Positions 36,910 through 45,738 are shown, numbered from the stretch's first letter. The stretch is 64,000 nucleotides of DNA from Yoonia sp. G8-12 (GCF_038443675.1 NZ_CP151762.1:2046001-2110000), one strand, 5' to 3'. Translations and numbers: made by a program. Notes: a model not told the origin generated them from the letters alone.

Positions 36910-38757
36910 ATGAAACGCTCTCACTCTTCGATCGCACGATGCCCGTCGGGGCGATTGCGTCTGCTTGAGACGACAGACCTGCACATGCAATTGCTGGACT
37001 ATGATTATTTCGGGGACCGGCACGACCCGACCATTGGATTGATCGGACTGGCTGACCAGATTGCCATCCTGCGCAATGATCCTTTGGTTACAACCATCCT
37101 GTGTGACAACGGCGATCTAATACAAGGCAATCCACTGGCCGATTATCTGGCGCAAAGCCTGCGGCCCGAGCAAACCCACCCGATGATCGCGGCACTGAAT
37201 ATGCTGGGATATGATGCCATGGCCCTTGGCAATCACGAGTTCGACTACGGGGTGGAGTCTCTGCGGGCGGTGCTGGCAAAGGCTGATTTCAAGGTTGTCT
37301 GCGCCAATATCACACCCGTTGCCGGTGAAGCCTTCGCTACGCCCTTTGTCGTTTTGGACCGCGATATTCTTTGCGATGATGGCACCCATCGCACCATCAA
37401 GATCGGCATCACCGGTTTCGCGCCACCACAGTTCGAAGACTGGACGAGTGATAAAAGCCATGCCGGGGTGCGTGCAGATGACATTATCGACGCAGCCCGA
37501 ATGGTGGTGCCTCAAATCAAGGCCGCCGGCGCAGATGTGATTGTTGCTCTGTGCCATTCGGGCATCGGGGCCGCGGACTATGCCCCGCGCATGGAAAATG
37601 CAGCTGTGCCACTGGCGCAGGTCGCAGGCATCGACGTTTTATTGATGGGCCACACACATGAGATGTTTCCTGATCCAACGCTACCCGCGACAGCATCAGT
37701 CGACTATCAACACGGGAGTTTGCATGGAAAACCGGCCACGATGGCAGGGTTTTGCGGCCAATCGTTCGGGGTGATCGATCTGGTGCTGGATTGGCAATCG
37801 CATGGATGGCACATTGTCGGTCATCAGGTTCAGCTTGTGAAGGCGCAGTCACCAAACGGGGCAGAAAGCAAACTACGCAAGAATCTGCGCGCACTGGCTG
37901 CAGAACCTCACGCCGCGACTATTGCGCAGATGCAAGAACCTATTGCGCGTACCGTCGTGCCGATCACCAGCTACTTTGCGACGGTTCAGCCGGACTTAAG
38001 CCAGCAACTCTTGGCGCAGGCCATGCAACGGGCAGTCAACGCCGCGCTTGGAGATACACCCTGCCCTGTTCTGGCCGCAAAATCCTCTTTCCGGTTTGGC
38101 GGGCGCAGTGGTCTTGGACACTATATCGACATTGCCGAAGGCCCGATTACGCTGCGTGATGCGGCAGCGATCTTTCCCTTTGCAGACGCTCTTTGCGCGG
38201 TGCGGCGCACCGGCAAGCAGTTGCGGCTCTGGCTGGAACGCGCGGTCGCACATTATAACCAGATGCATCCGGGCGAACAGGATCAGCCACTTATCAACGC
38301 GCAAAGTGCGGCGTACAATTGCGACGCGATCTATGGGTTGTCGTACCTGATCGACCTGACACAGCCCGCCCGGTTCGACGCTCACGGATGCGAGATTGAT
38401 CCTCATGCCACCCGCATCGTGCAGATGACCTATCAGGGCACAACAGTCAGGGATGATGATATCTTCATCGTTGCCACCAACAGTTTTCGTGCCAAAGGCG
38501 GCGGAGGTTTTCCAAAGATCGCACAAGAAGACATCATCCACACATCACAGCAAAGCCTGCGCGATATCCTGATCGCAGACCTCAAAGCTGCGGGCACGGT
38601 GGGCGAAAAGGTGCAGCCGACATGGCGTTTCGCACCCATCCCGAACACGGCGGCGATATTTGCCAGCGCCCCACAGGCGCAAGATCATATTTCAGGGCCA
38701 ATCAGCCATATCGGGCCAGACGCAAACGGGTTTGCGCGATACCGGATCCGTTTCTGA
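36910..38757 (+). CDS. 2',3'-cyclic-nucleotide 2'-phosphodiesterase / 3'-nucleotidase family, no signal peptide
   Basis: A 615-residue CpdB/5'-nucleotidase family protein. The N-terminal calcineurin-like domain has all metal motifs: ETTDLHMQL near residue 20, DNGDLIQGNPL near 67, ALGNHEFDYG near 105 and LMGHTHEMFP near 248. The C-terminal 5_nucleotid_C domain (about 350-560) has a substrate clamp stretch FRAKGGGGFP near 530. CpdB proteins are normally periplasmic, but here the metal domain begins 20 residues from the start and no secretion signal is visible, so a cytoplasmic site is likely. The ATG has AAGG upstream. Confidence 0.88.
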   Translation: MKRSHSSIARCPSGRLRLLETTDLHMQLLDYDYFGDRHDPTIGLIGLADQIAILRNDPLVTTILCDNGDLIQGNPLADYLAQSLRPEQTHPMIAALNMLGYDAMALGNHEFDYGVESLRAVLAKADFKVVCANITPVAGEAFATPFVVLDRDILCDDGTHRTIKIGITGFAPPQFEDWTSDKSHAGVRADDIIDAARMVVPQIKAAGADVIVALCHSGIGAADYAPRMENAAVPLAQVAGIDVLLMGHTHEMFPDPTLPATASVDYQHGSLHGKPATMAGFCGQSFGVIDLVLDWQSHGWHIVGHQVQLVKAQSPNGAESKLRKNLRALAAEPHAATIAQMQEPIARTVVPITSYFATVQPDLSQQLLAQAMQRAVNAALGDTPCPVLAAKSSFRFGGRSGLGHYIDIAEGPITLRDAAAIFPFADALCAVRRTGKQLRLWLERAVAHYNQMHPGEQDQPLINAQSAAYNCDAIYGLSYLIDLTQPARFDAHGCEIDPHATRIVQMTYQGTTVRDDDIFIVATNSFRAKGGGGFPKIAQEDIIHTSQQSLRDILIADLKAAGTVGEKVQPTWRFAPIPNTAAIFASAPQAQDHISGPISHIGPDANGFARYRIRF

Positions 38758-38795
38758 CATCTTGCAGAGGGGGCCAAACAAGCCTATATGGAGCA

Positions 38796-38892
38796 GTGAG
38801 AGGTTGGCGCGGGCGAGCGCCTCGCCAACCTGGTCAGGTCCGGAAGGAAGCAGCCATAACGAGCCCCGCTTGGGTCGTTGTCAGCCTCTCAC
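38796..38892 (+). ncRNA. ffs: Signal recognition particle RNA (4.5S, small type)
   Basis: A 97-base hairpin RNA. The ends GTGAGAG and CTCTCAC pair, and the conserved apical domain GGTCAGGTCCGGAAGG with AGCAGCCA is present at about 38831-38856. This is the Ffh-binding domain of bacterial SRP RNA, which targets nascent membrane proteins. Confidence 0.96.
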
Positions 38893-38947
38893 CTTTGATT
38901 TGCAGTGCAAATTGCAGTGATACCCTATCGAGCAAAGGAGGATGTTT

Positions 38948-38989
38948 ATGATTGTTGCACCGAACCCCCTCCCGGTCCGGGTGCGCTGA
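38948..38989 (+). CDS. Candidate 13-codon leader ORF before rsgA
   Basis: A perfect Shine-Dalgarno AAAGGAGG (38935-38942) precedes an ATG whose frame reads MIVAPNPLPVRVR and stops. This is one of the strongest ribosome sites in the window, yet the ORF is tiny. If the C run at 38966-38970 has lost one C, the frame instead runs about 42 codons, proline-rich, and ends with a TGA that overlaps the rsgA TTG start. Either reading suggests translational control of rsgA; neither is proven. Confidence 0.35.
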   Translation: MIVAPNPLPVRVR

Positions 38990-39071
38990 ACGCACTTCCG
39001 CCCCCTCGTCCGGCCCCTGCTGGCAGGCTTAGGCCACCAGCCACTTACTTCCTTTTGACGAGGATAGATCC

Positions 39072-40109
39072 TTGAAAGAATTGACACGCGGTGCCCTTGG
39101 CTGGTCGCCTTTTTATATGTCCCAGCTCGACCTCGATGAGCTGGAAACGTTGATTCCTGCCCGCATTGCCACGGTCCACCGCGACCGCGTTGTGGGCTTT
39201 TCCGATATTGGAACGCTTGAATTGACGCTCGATCCCGGCATCACAACAGCCGAGGTCGGCGTCGGCGATTGGGTGCTCTGCGCGCCCGAACAACACAGGT
39301 TGGTGCGCGTGCTGGACCGGCAGACCGAGCTGACGCGCGGTACGGAATATCACACCGGCGAAAAGCAACTGATCGCGGCCAATCTCGATACGCTGTTCAT
39401 CACCTCATCGTGCAACAACGACTTTAACCCAGCCCGCTTGGAGCGGTATCTGGCCTTGGCCCATGACGCGATGATCACGCCAGTGATCTTGCTCACAAAA
39501 GCGGATCAAACCGATGATCCGGAGGCCTATCTTGATCAGGCGCGCAGCTTGGGGCGGCATCTGGAGGTTGTCGCGCTCGATGCAAAGAACGATGATGTCG
39601 CGGCGCTTTTGGCGCCTTGGTGCGGTAAAGGACAAACCGTCGCCCTTGCCGGATCGTCTGGCGTGGGCAAAACGACGCTCGCCAACGCCCTGACAGGCGG
39701 AAATGCGGCGACCCAAGCCATCCGCGAAGATGATGCGCGGGGACGGCATACAACCACGGGACGATCGCTGCACCGGATGGCCACCGGCGGTTGGCTGATT
39801 GACACGCCGGGCATGCGGGGGCTCGGTGTGGCCGAGGTCGCCTACGGCATTGACGCGACCTTCCCCGAGATTTCGGAATTGGCCGAGACCTGCAAATTCC
39901 GCGATTGCGCCCATGAAAGCGAGCCGGGCTGTGCCGTGCAGGCGGGCATTGCTGCGGGCACGGTGGATCCTGAACGACTGAAACGGTTCAAAAAACTCAA
40001 ACGCGAGAATGAACAGGCGACCGAGACGATTGCGCAGGCGCGGGACCGGTCACGCAAGTTTGGAAAAATGGTGAAATCGGCGATGAAAAAGAAACCGCGC
40101 AACACGTAA
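39072..40109 (+). CDS. rsgA: Ribosome small subunit-dependent GTPase A
   Basis: A 345-residue assembly factor for the 30S subunit. The GTPase motifs appear in permuted order: G4 LLTKAD near residue 140, G1 GSSGVGKTTLANAL near 193 and G3 DTPGMRGL near 242, then the zinc knuckle CKFRDCAHESEPGC near 275. An N-terminal OB-like domain covers about 35-105. The TTG start is favoured because LGWSPFYMSQL before the first ATG (39117) matches RsgA N-termini. Its TAA stop lies inside a palindromic repeat. Confidence 0.93.
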   Translation: MKELTRGALGWSPFYMSQLDLDELETLIPARIATVHRDRVVGFSDIGTLELTLDPGITTAEVGVGDWVLCAPEQHRLVRVLDRQTELTRGTEYHTGEKQLIAANLDTLFITSSCNNDFNPARLERYLALAHDAMITPVILLTKADQTDDPEAYLDQARSLGRHLEVVALDAKNDDVAALLAPWCGKGQTVALAGSSGVGKTTLANALTGGNAATQAIREDDARGRHTTTGRSLHRMATGGWLIDTPGMRGLGVAEVAYGIDATFPEISELAETCKFRDCAHESEPGCAVQAGIAAGTVDPERLKRFKKLKRENEQATETIAQARDRSRKFGKMVKSAMKKKPRNT

Positions 40110-40131
40110 GGTGGATCAAGATCCACCTTAC
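40106..40131. repeat. Palindrome providing stop codons to two convergent genes
   Basis: GTAAGGTGGATC-AA-GATCCACCTTAC is a perfect 12-base inverted repeat of the same family as 17851 and 54226, again preceded by AACAC. The TAA in its left arm (40107-40109) stops rsgA, and the TAA in its right arm (minus strand, 40128-40130) stops the phosphatase gene. Confidence 0.85.
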
Positions 40132-40628
40132 CCTTGGCGTGCCCAGACCATCTGCGAATCCGTCTCCACTGCACATGGGCGCACGGCACGCAACCGCGCC
40201 AAAGCCGCATCCGGATCTTCCCCCGCCGCAATCATCAATCGCAGCGCCATCATCCCTGACCGGCCACAACCACCAAAACAATGTACCAAAACACGGCCCT
40301 GCCCGCGCAACACCGCTAGCACCTGATCGTGCACGCCAGGCCAGTCCAAATCCACCGGCACACCATAATCCGCTACCGGCAAATGCAGCCAAGCTACCCC
40401 TTCGTTGGCAAGGTCGGCACCCAATGTGCCCGCCCCTTTGCGGTCAAGTTCCGCTTGTGTCGTCATCGTCAGGACCAGATCGGGGCGCCACTCTATCAGG
40501 CGCAGCCAGTCGGCAGGGTAATGGCGTGTTCTGCCCGGCATCGGTGTGATCGCCAAGGTGCCGCCCGCCACAGACAGGCTATGGATGACAAATTCAAGCA
40601 TCTTGGCCTTATCCGAGGAAATAAACAT
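40128..40628 (-). CDS. Protein tyrosine/dual-specificity phosphatase family protein
   Basis: A 166-residue phosphatase. The catalytic P-loop is VLVHCFGGCGRSG near residue 112, matching HCxxGxxR(S/T) with the nucleophile cysteine and arginine. An upstream DWPGVH region could supply the general acid aspartate. The substrate is unknown. It is convergent with rsgA and both genes end inside the same palindrome. Between its start and dnaX (40629-40891) I see no supported gene. Confidence 0.85.
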   Translation of the reverse strand: MFISSDKAKMLEFVIHSLSVAGGTLAITPMPGRTRHYPADWLRLIEWRPDLVLTMTTQAELDRKGAGTLGADLANEGVAWLHLPVADYGVPVDLDWPGVHDQVLAVLRGQGRVLVHCFGGCGRSGMMALRLMIAAGEDPDAALARLRAVRPCAVETDSQMVWARQG

Positions 40629-40891
40629 AGAAAGCCCGCTAACCTAGAGCCGTTTCCACAATGGAAGACCATGAGCGATAAACACGAACAAGCGCAAAAT
40701 CGCGCCTCTGTGTCAAAGACTGTGCGCGCGACAACGACGCGCTGCCCTTGAGGAATGACACGCCCCCTGCCAGCTCCCTGACTGTTGCACGCTTTGCCAT
40801 CCGGATTACTTTTCGCCCCTTTGATGTGGTAGACCTTGCGCGGCCCTGCCCCTAGTCTGTCCCAACCTCCGAATCCTTTTCAAAGGCCGCT

Positions 40892-42643
40892 ATGTCCGAT
40901 CAGCCTCAATACCAAGTGCTCGCGCGCAAATACCGGCCCGAAACCTTTGCCGATATGGTCGGGCAGGATGCGATGGTACGCACCCTGAAAAACGCCTTTG
41001 CCGCCGACCGGATCGCTCAGGCTTTTATCATGACCGGCATTCGCGGGACTGGCAAAACGACAACCGCAAGGATCATTGCCAAGGGGATGAACTGCATCGG
41101 CGCCGATGGCACAGGCGGCCCCACGACCGAACCTTGCGGGCAATGCGAACATTGCGTGGCGATTATGGAAGGGCGCCATGTCGATGTGATGGAGATGGAC
41201 GCCGCATCGCGCACAGGCGTGGGCGACATCCGCGAAATCATCGATTCGGTGCATTACCGCGCGGCCTCGGCCCGCTTTAAAATCTACATCATTGACGAAG
41301 TGCACATGCTGTCGAAGAACGCGTTCAACGCGCTTCTCAAAACGCTTGAAGAACCACCCGAGCACGTCAAATTCATTTTTGCGACGACCGAAATCCGGCA
41401 AGTGCCTGTCACGGTCCTATCCCGCTGCCAGCGCTTTGATCTGCGGCGGATTGAACCCGAAACACAGATCGCGCTTCTACGCAAAATCGCCACCGCCGAG
41501 GGCGCCGAAATCACGGACGAGGCGCTTGCGCTTATCACCCGCGCCGCCGAAGGATCAGCGCGCGATGCGCAATCCCTGCTGGATCAGGCGATCAGCCACG
41601 GTGCGGGCGAAACAACCGCCGATCAGGTCCGCGCAATGTTGGGATTGGCTGATCGCGGGCGCGTGCTGGACCTTTTCGATATGATCCTCAAAGGCGAGGC
41701 CGCCGAAGCCTTGACCGAACTGTCCGGACAGTATGCCGACGGGGCCGACCCCATGGCGGTGCTGCGCGATTTGGCCGAGGTGTGCCACTGGATCAGCGTG
41801 ATCAAGATCACGCCGGAAGCCGCCGAAGACCCCACCATTGGCCCAGATGAACGTACCCGTGGTCAGGCGATGGCCGCTGATCTGCCGATGCGGGTGTTGT
41901 CACGCATGTGGCAGATGCTTTTGAAGGCGCTGGAGGAAGTGGCGATTGCCCCTAACGCGATGATGGCCGCCGAAATGGCGGTGATCCGGCTCACCCATGT
42001 GGCCGACCTGCCAAGTCCTGAAGAACTGGTGCGCAAACTGCAAGACGCCACGCCGCCTGCCGGTGGCGGCGGACCGTCTGGCGGACGCCCCGCGCCGCAG
42101 GGTGGTGCGACGCAGGCGATCAGCAGTACACCAGCACCAACCCACGCAAGCCCCTCAGGTCCATCCGCATCAGGTGCGCAAACCGCGCGCGCATTGGAAG
42201 TTGACGCGCTGCAGCATTACGCGCGGTTTGAGGATGTGGTCGAACTCATCCGCACCCACCGCGATGTGAAACTGCTGGTCGAGGTTGAAACAGGCCTGCG
42301 CCTTGTCAGCTATCAACCCGGCCGGATTGAGGTAAACCCGACACCGGACGCCGCCCGCGATCTTGTGGGGCGCTTGGGCGCGCGGCTGCAAGCGTGGACA
42401 GGCAACCGCTGGGCCATCAGCGTGGCGGACGGCGGTGGACCAACCATTGCCGAAACCCGCGACGCGGCCGCAAATGCGATCATGCAAGAGGCACAAGAAC
42501 ACCCGCTGGTCAAAGCGGTGATCGCGGCCTTCCCAAAGGCAAAGATCACCGAGATCAGGACCGAGGCCGAAAAAGAGCAGCACGCATTGGAAGATGCGCT
42601 GCCCGAAGTGGATGAAGAATGGGACCCATTCGACGAAGACTGA
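40892..42643 (+). CDS. dnaX: DNA polymerase III subunits gamma/tau
   Basis: A 583-residue clamp-loader subunit. Walker A is GIRGTGKTTTAR near residue 48, the zinc cysteines are CIGADGT ... CGQCEHC (about 69-90), Walker B is IIDEVHMLSKNAFNALLK near 132 and the SRC sensor is VLSRCQRFD near 178. An alanine-proline-glycine linker (about 385-430) leads to the tau-specific C-terminus. I did not see an obvious A-run slippage site for a gamma form. It heads the dnaX-ybaB-recR cluster, and the next gene begins 25 bases before its stop. Confidence 0.95.
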   Translation: MSDQPQYQVLARKYRPETFADMVGQDAMVRTLKNAFAADRIAQAFIMTGIRGTGKTTTARIIAKGMNCIGADGTGGPTTEPCGQCEHCVAIMEGRHVDVMEMDAASRTGVGDIREIIDSVHYRAASARFKIYIIDEVHMLSKNAFNALLKTLEEPPEHVKFIFATTEIRQVPVTVLSRCQRFDLRRIEPETQIALLRKIATAEGAEITDEALALITRAAEGSARDAQSLLDQAISHGAGETTADQVRAMLGLADRGRVLDLFDMILKGEAAEALTELSGQYADGADPMAVLRDLAEVCHWISVIKITPEAAEDPTIGPDERTRGQAMAADLPMRVLSRMWQMLLKALEEVAIAPNAMMAAEMAVIRLTHVADLPSPEELVRKLQDATPPAGGGGPSGGRPAPQGGATQAISSTPAPTHASPSGPSASGAQTARALEVDALQHYARFEDVVELIRTHRDVKLLVEVETGLRLVSYQPGRIEVNPTPDAARDLVGRLGARLQAWTGNRWAISVADGGGPTIAETRDAAANAIMQEAQEHPLVKAVIAAFPKAKITEIRTEAEKEQHALEDALPEVDEEWDPFDED

Positions 42644-43022
42644 TCTGGGGGGCGGCGTTTCTTACCCCGATGCCCGCTTGGGCCGAAGTCTGTTCCCTGC
42701 AACGTCCGAACTGGGATGGCGTACCGGTCACCGCATTGGGTGAATTCCTGTTCCTGCTGCAAACTCCGATCGTCCTGATCCTTGTTGTCGCCACCGCCCT
42801 CGCGGTGCGGTTCCGCAGCGAATGGGGGGATTAATTGTCGTTGTTGGGTGGAGCTTGTCAACCTTCCTCGCCACAGGATGGGGCAGCAATGGTGAGGCCC
42901 GCGCGCTGGCCATGACCGAAGGCTGCATCGGCAATTCAACGCTTTTCATCCTCTTTGCCGCACTGGTGTGTATCGGTGTCGTGCTCTACACTGCACCGTT
43001 GAAACGTGACAAAAAAGAATAG
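42619..43022 (+). CDS. Small membrane protein between dnaX and ybaB (one-base frameshift at 42824)
   Basis: Two short frames join into one 134-residue protein if the six-G run at 42824-42829 is read as seven, giving RFRSEWGGLIVVVGW. The joined protein has a signal-like N-terminus (LIWGAAFLTPMPAWA), a helix (EFLFLLQTPIVLILVVATALAV), a second helix right at the junction (LIVVVGWSLSTFLAT) and a third near the end (TLFILFAALVCIGVVLY). Cysteines in EVCSLQ and EGCIGN could pair outside the membrane. The start overlaps dnaX by 25 bases. Function unknown; small membrane proteins at this spot are familiar from Rhodobacterales. Confidence 0.65.
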
Positions 43023-43033
43023 GAGATCGCAAG

Positions 43034-43378
43034 ATGCTCAAAGGACTTGGCGGCCTTGGCGACATGGCCAAAATGATGAAGCAGGCGCAGGAAATGCAGG
43101 GCAAAATGGCCCAGATGCAGGAAGACCTTGAAACGATCATGGTTGAAGGCGTGAGCGGTGCTGGTTTGGTCAAAGCCACAGCGACCGCCAAAGGTGAACT
43201 CAAAGGCCTCGATATTGATCCTTCGATTTTCAACGGTGACGATAAAGAAGTGGTCGAAGATCTGATTCTTGCTGCCATCAAGGACGCGCAAGGCAAAGCG
43301 ACCGAGCGCGCCCAAGAGGAAATGAGCAAACTGACCGAAGGTCTGGGCCTGCCACCAGGCATGAACCTGCCGTTCTAA
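43034..43378 (+). CDS. YbaB/EbfC family nucleoid-associated protein
   Basis: A 114-residue protein with the YbaB pattern: a long N-terminal helix rich in methionine and glutamine (MMKQAQEMQGKMAQMQEDLE), the strand GLVKATATAKGELKGLDID and a C-terminal helix ending GLPPGMNLPF. YbaB forms dimeric tweezers that bind DNA and is nearly always encoded between dnaX and recR. AGGAGA precedes the ATG. Confidence 0.95.
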   Translation: MLKGLGGLGDMAKMMKQAQEMQGKMAQMQEDLETIMVEGVSGAGLVKATATAKGELKGLDIDPSIFNGDDKEVVEDLILAAIKDAQGKATERAQEEMSKLTEGLGLPPGMNLPF

Positions 43379-43738
43379 ATGAACTCGCTATCATATACCT
43401 ACAAAGATGCGGCCAGGTCTCCATTGACCAAGGAGTCAGTTGAGCGAGTGCTTAAAAGGGCTAAGGAAACTTGCATCGCTCAATTCCTGCTAGCATTGTT
43501 TTTGACCGTTTTGTTCGGTTGGATTGTTGCGTCATCCTCCGGTCCTGCTGCAGAACTTTTAAAGCTTGTCACGATGGCATGTCTTATAGCGACGATAGTT
43601 ACAGCGTTCTCACTTAGATCGCATTTCCAGCAGCGACCTTTCGTTATGAAAGATCTTCAATACGAAATTGATCAAGGGACAGAAGCCGAACTATTTTGGC
43701 ATAAACATCGCGATCTTTTCCCTCCTGGTCTGAAGTAA
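43379..43738 (+). CDS. Two-helix membrane protein of unknown function, AT-richer than its neighbours
   Basis: A 119-residue protein with an N-terminal amphipathic region, two hydrophobic helices (FLLALFLTVLFGWIVA near 38-53 and LVTMACLIATIVTAF near 63-77) and a charged tail. Its start abuts the ybaB stop (TAAATGA). The DNA is visibly richer in A and T than the genes on either side, and codons such as ATA, TTT and AGA-like usage stand out. It separates ybaB from recR, which usually adjoin, so it may be a recent insertion. No family is recognised. Confidence 0.6.
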   Translation: MNSLSYTYKDAARSPLTKESVERVLKRAKETCIAQFLLALFLTVLFGWIVASSSGPAAELLKLVTMACLIATIVTAFSLRSHFQQRPFVMKDLQYEIDQGTEAELFWHKHRDLFPPGLK

Positions 43739-43744
43739 GAGAAA

Positions 43745-44337
43745 ATGACAAACGGTACCGAAGACCTCGATAATCTGATCGCGCTGATGGCCAAGCTGCC
43801 GGGGCTCGGCCCCGCTCCGCGCGGCGAGCGGTGCTGCATCTGATCAAAAAACGGTCTTTGGTTCTGTTGCCCTTGGCCGACGCAATGCAAAGGGTCGGTG
43901 CGACGGTGCGCGAATGCCTGAACTGCGGCAATATCTGCACGACGGACATTTGCGAGATTTGCAACTCGGAGAAACGCGCCATCGGGCAGATCGCAGTGGT
44001 TGAGGACGTGGCCGATCTTTGGGCGATGGAACGGTCGCAGGTGTTCAAAGGGCGCTACCATGTGCTGGGCGGCACACTCTCTGCACTTGATGCCATCGGG
44101 CCTGATGAATTGCGCATTCCCAAACTGATCGACCGGATCAAGACCGAGAACGTGACCGAGGTGATCCTTGCCTTGGGGGCCACGATCGATGGCCAAACCA
44201 CCGCGCATTACATCGCCGATCAACTGCCCGGCATCACCGTCACCTCGCTGGCACAAGGTGTGCCTGTGGGCGGCGAACTCGACTATCTGGATGACGGCAC
44301 GATCACCGCCGCACTCAACGCGCGCAAAGCGCTTTGA
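43745..44337 (+). CDS. recR: Recombination protein RecR (one-base frameshift at 43810)
   Basis: The ATG at 43745 opens [21 protein letters not shown], then the frame breaks; a second frame carries the rest. Reading the four-C run at 43810-43813 as five restores [17 protein letters not shown], the helix-hairpin-helix, and gives 197 residues, the normal RecR length. The zinc finger [16 protein letters not shown] is near residue 57, and the Toprim domain follows with [12 protein letters not shown] and [12 protein letters not shown]. RecR works with RecF and RecO to load RecA at gaps. Loss of this gene would be surprising, so a sequence error is likely. Confidence 0.92.
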
Positions 44338-44343
44338 CCCCTT

Positions 44344-44386
44344 GGCAACCACCCTGAAATTGCCACATCTTCGCACAGTGGTTGCC
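44344..44386. promoter_or_regulatory. Inverted repeat between recR and the next operon
   Basis: GGCAACCAC (44344-44352) and GTGGTTGCC (44378-44386) are exact reverse complements with a 25-base gap. There is no T run. It could be a weak terminator for recR or an operator for the gene at 44434. Confidence 0.35.
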
Positions 44387-44433
44387 CTAATCCGGCAATA
44401 CAAAAGCGGCGTAACGAAGGGTATTTCGCAGCC

Positions 44434-45738
44434 ATGACCGATGATCGACGGCAACAGGACTTTGCAAAGCGGCTCAGCCGGATTTCGCAGGAACGGGGCG
44501 GTTCAGTCACGCCTGATCAGGATAAACCCAAGAAGGATATTTCTGATTTCAACTACAATATGCCGCGTGAAAGCCACCCCATCCGAAACGGGGTCATCTG
44601 GCTTCTCTTTCTCGCAACAGTCGGAACAGGTGGATATTATGGCTGGAACGCTCTGCCGCAGGATGTCAGATACTCGCTGACGTCCCTTGCCACATCCGGT
44701 GGAGGCCTGAACGGGTCGGGCATGTCACCCGAAGCCATTCCCGAAACACAGACCATGTCTGATCAAGGGCCGGTGTTCGCATCGCCCCGCGTGGCCCATG
44801 CCGGTTCTGATTCTCTTGCACTCGGCGATATCGTGACCGGGGCGAGCCTTCCGACAAACGATATGACGTTTGGCACGATCACCCCGATCATCCGCAACGA
44901 GCGCTGCGAACTGCGCACAGTAGGCAGTGCAGAAAAGGTGACGGGGGTGCGGATCGAAAATGCACTCTTGTCCGCACCGCTCTACGCGTTCTCTGACCGA
45001 CAATTAGCCGACCAGATGTTAGAGAACGTCGAGACAGTAACAAAGGGCGCGTTCGAATCTGACCCGCTGGCCGGATTGGCAGGAGAAAAAACAAGCCTAG
45101 ATGTCTTTGTGACTGATACCTCTGCCCCGCTCTATCTGGTTCTGCAGAACATGGGGCCAGGTGTGATCTGGAACCTGCAGGTCGCACCGAATGTGCAGAT
45201 CGCACATGTGGCGATTATCGGATCAGACTTTTCTGGTGTCACAAACCTGCCAACTGACACAACAGTAGAAGCATTGCTGGTGGGCGATTTCATTGCACCT
45301 CATCAATATGGCGCTGATGACGTGGCGCGTAGCTGCATGATCAGACCGTGGCGGATGCCACAAGCGGACTGGATCGGATCGCTGAAGTCAGAGGCCGGCA
45401 GTCTGGTATTCCAGAATCAACTGTACTCCTACACCAAAGGATATGAGGCCTATAACCGCTGGTTCACCTCCACGCTTGGTGTGGATGCCGCGACCAATAT
45501 GATCACAGCGCGTGACGCAGCCCATGTTCTGCTGGGTCCTGCGCCAGAGGCCCCCTTTGCCTATAGCAAACTTGCCGGACAGGACGTTCAGCTGATGGAG
45601 GCCGAGCACCTGATCACGGGCACCCCTGCTGAACGCGTAGCTGCGGCGCAACAGCTCCACCGCGATCTGCTAACGGCAGCCTTGGGTGGCGATCTCGCGG
45701 CGCTCAATCCGCCCGCAATGGAAAGGAACAGCCAATGA
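44434..45738 (+). CDS. Membrane-anchored periplasmic protein of unknown function
   Basis: A 434-residue protein with a charged, probably disordered cytoplasmic tail (about 1-48, RQQDFAKRLSRISQERGG), one transmembrane helix (about 52-72, GVIWLLFLATVGTGGYYGW) and a large periplasmic part. The latter has a well-ordered centre with two cysteines (IRNERCELRTVG, ARSCMIRPW). I recognise no enzyme motif. Its stop overlaps the next start (ATGA), and the next product is also an anchored envelope protein, so the two probably act together. Confidence 0.75.
   Translation: MTDDRRQQDFAKRLSRISQERGGSVTPDQDKPKKDISDFNYNMPRESHPIRNGVIWLLFLATVGTGGYYGWNALPQDVRYSLTSLATSGGGLNGSGMSPEAIPETQTMSDQGPVFASPRVAHAGSDSLALGDIVTGASLPTNDMTFGTITPIIRNERCELRTVGSAEKVTGVRIENALLSAPLYAFSDRQLADQMLENVETVTKGAFESDPLAGLAGEKTSLDVFVTDTSAPLYLVLQNMGPGVIWNLQVAPNVQIAHVAIIGSDFSGVTNLPTDTTVEALLVGDFIAPHQYGADDVARSCMIRPWRMPQADWIGSLKSEAGSLVFQNQLYSYTKGYEAYNRWFTSTLGVDAATNMITARDAAHVLLGPAPEAPFAYSKLAGQDVQLMEAEHLITGTPAERVAAAQQLHRDLLTAALGGDLAALNPPAMERNSQ

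Noticed and set aside
40629..40891. Small ORF of 26 codons (40672-40751) before dnaX
   Set aside because: A weak GGAAGA lies upstream but there is no homology I know and no coupling; composition gives no support.
40892..42643. Programmed frameshift in dnaX for a gamma form
   Set aside because: No A-rich slippery heptamer with a following stem was noticed.
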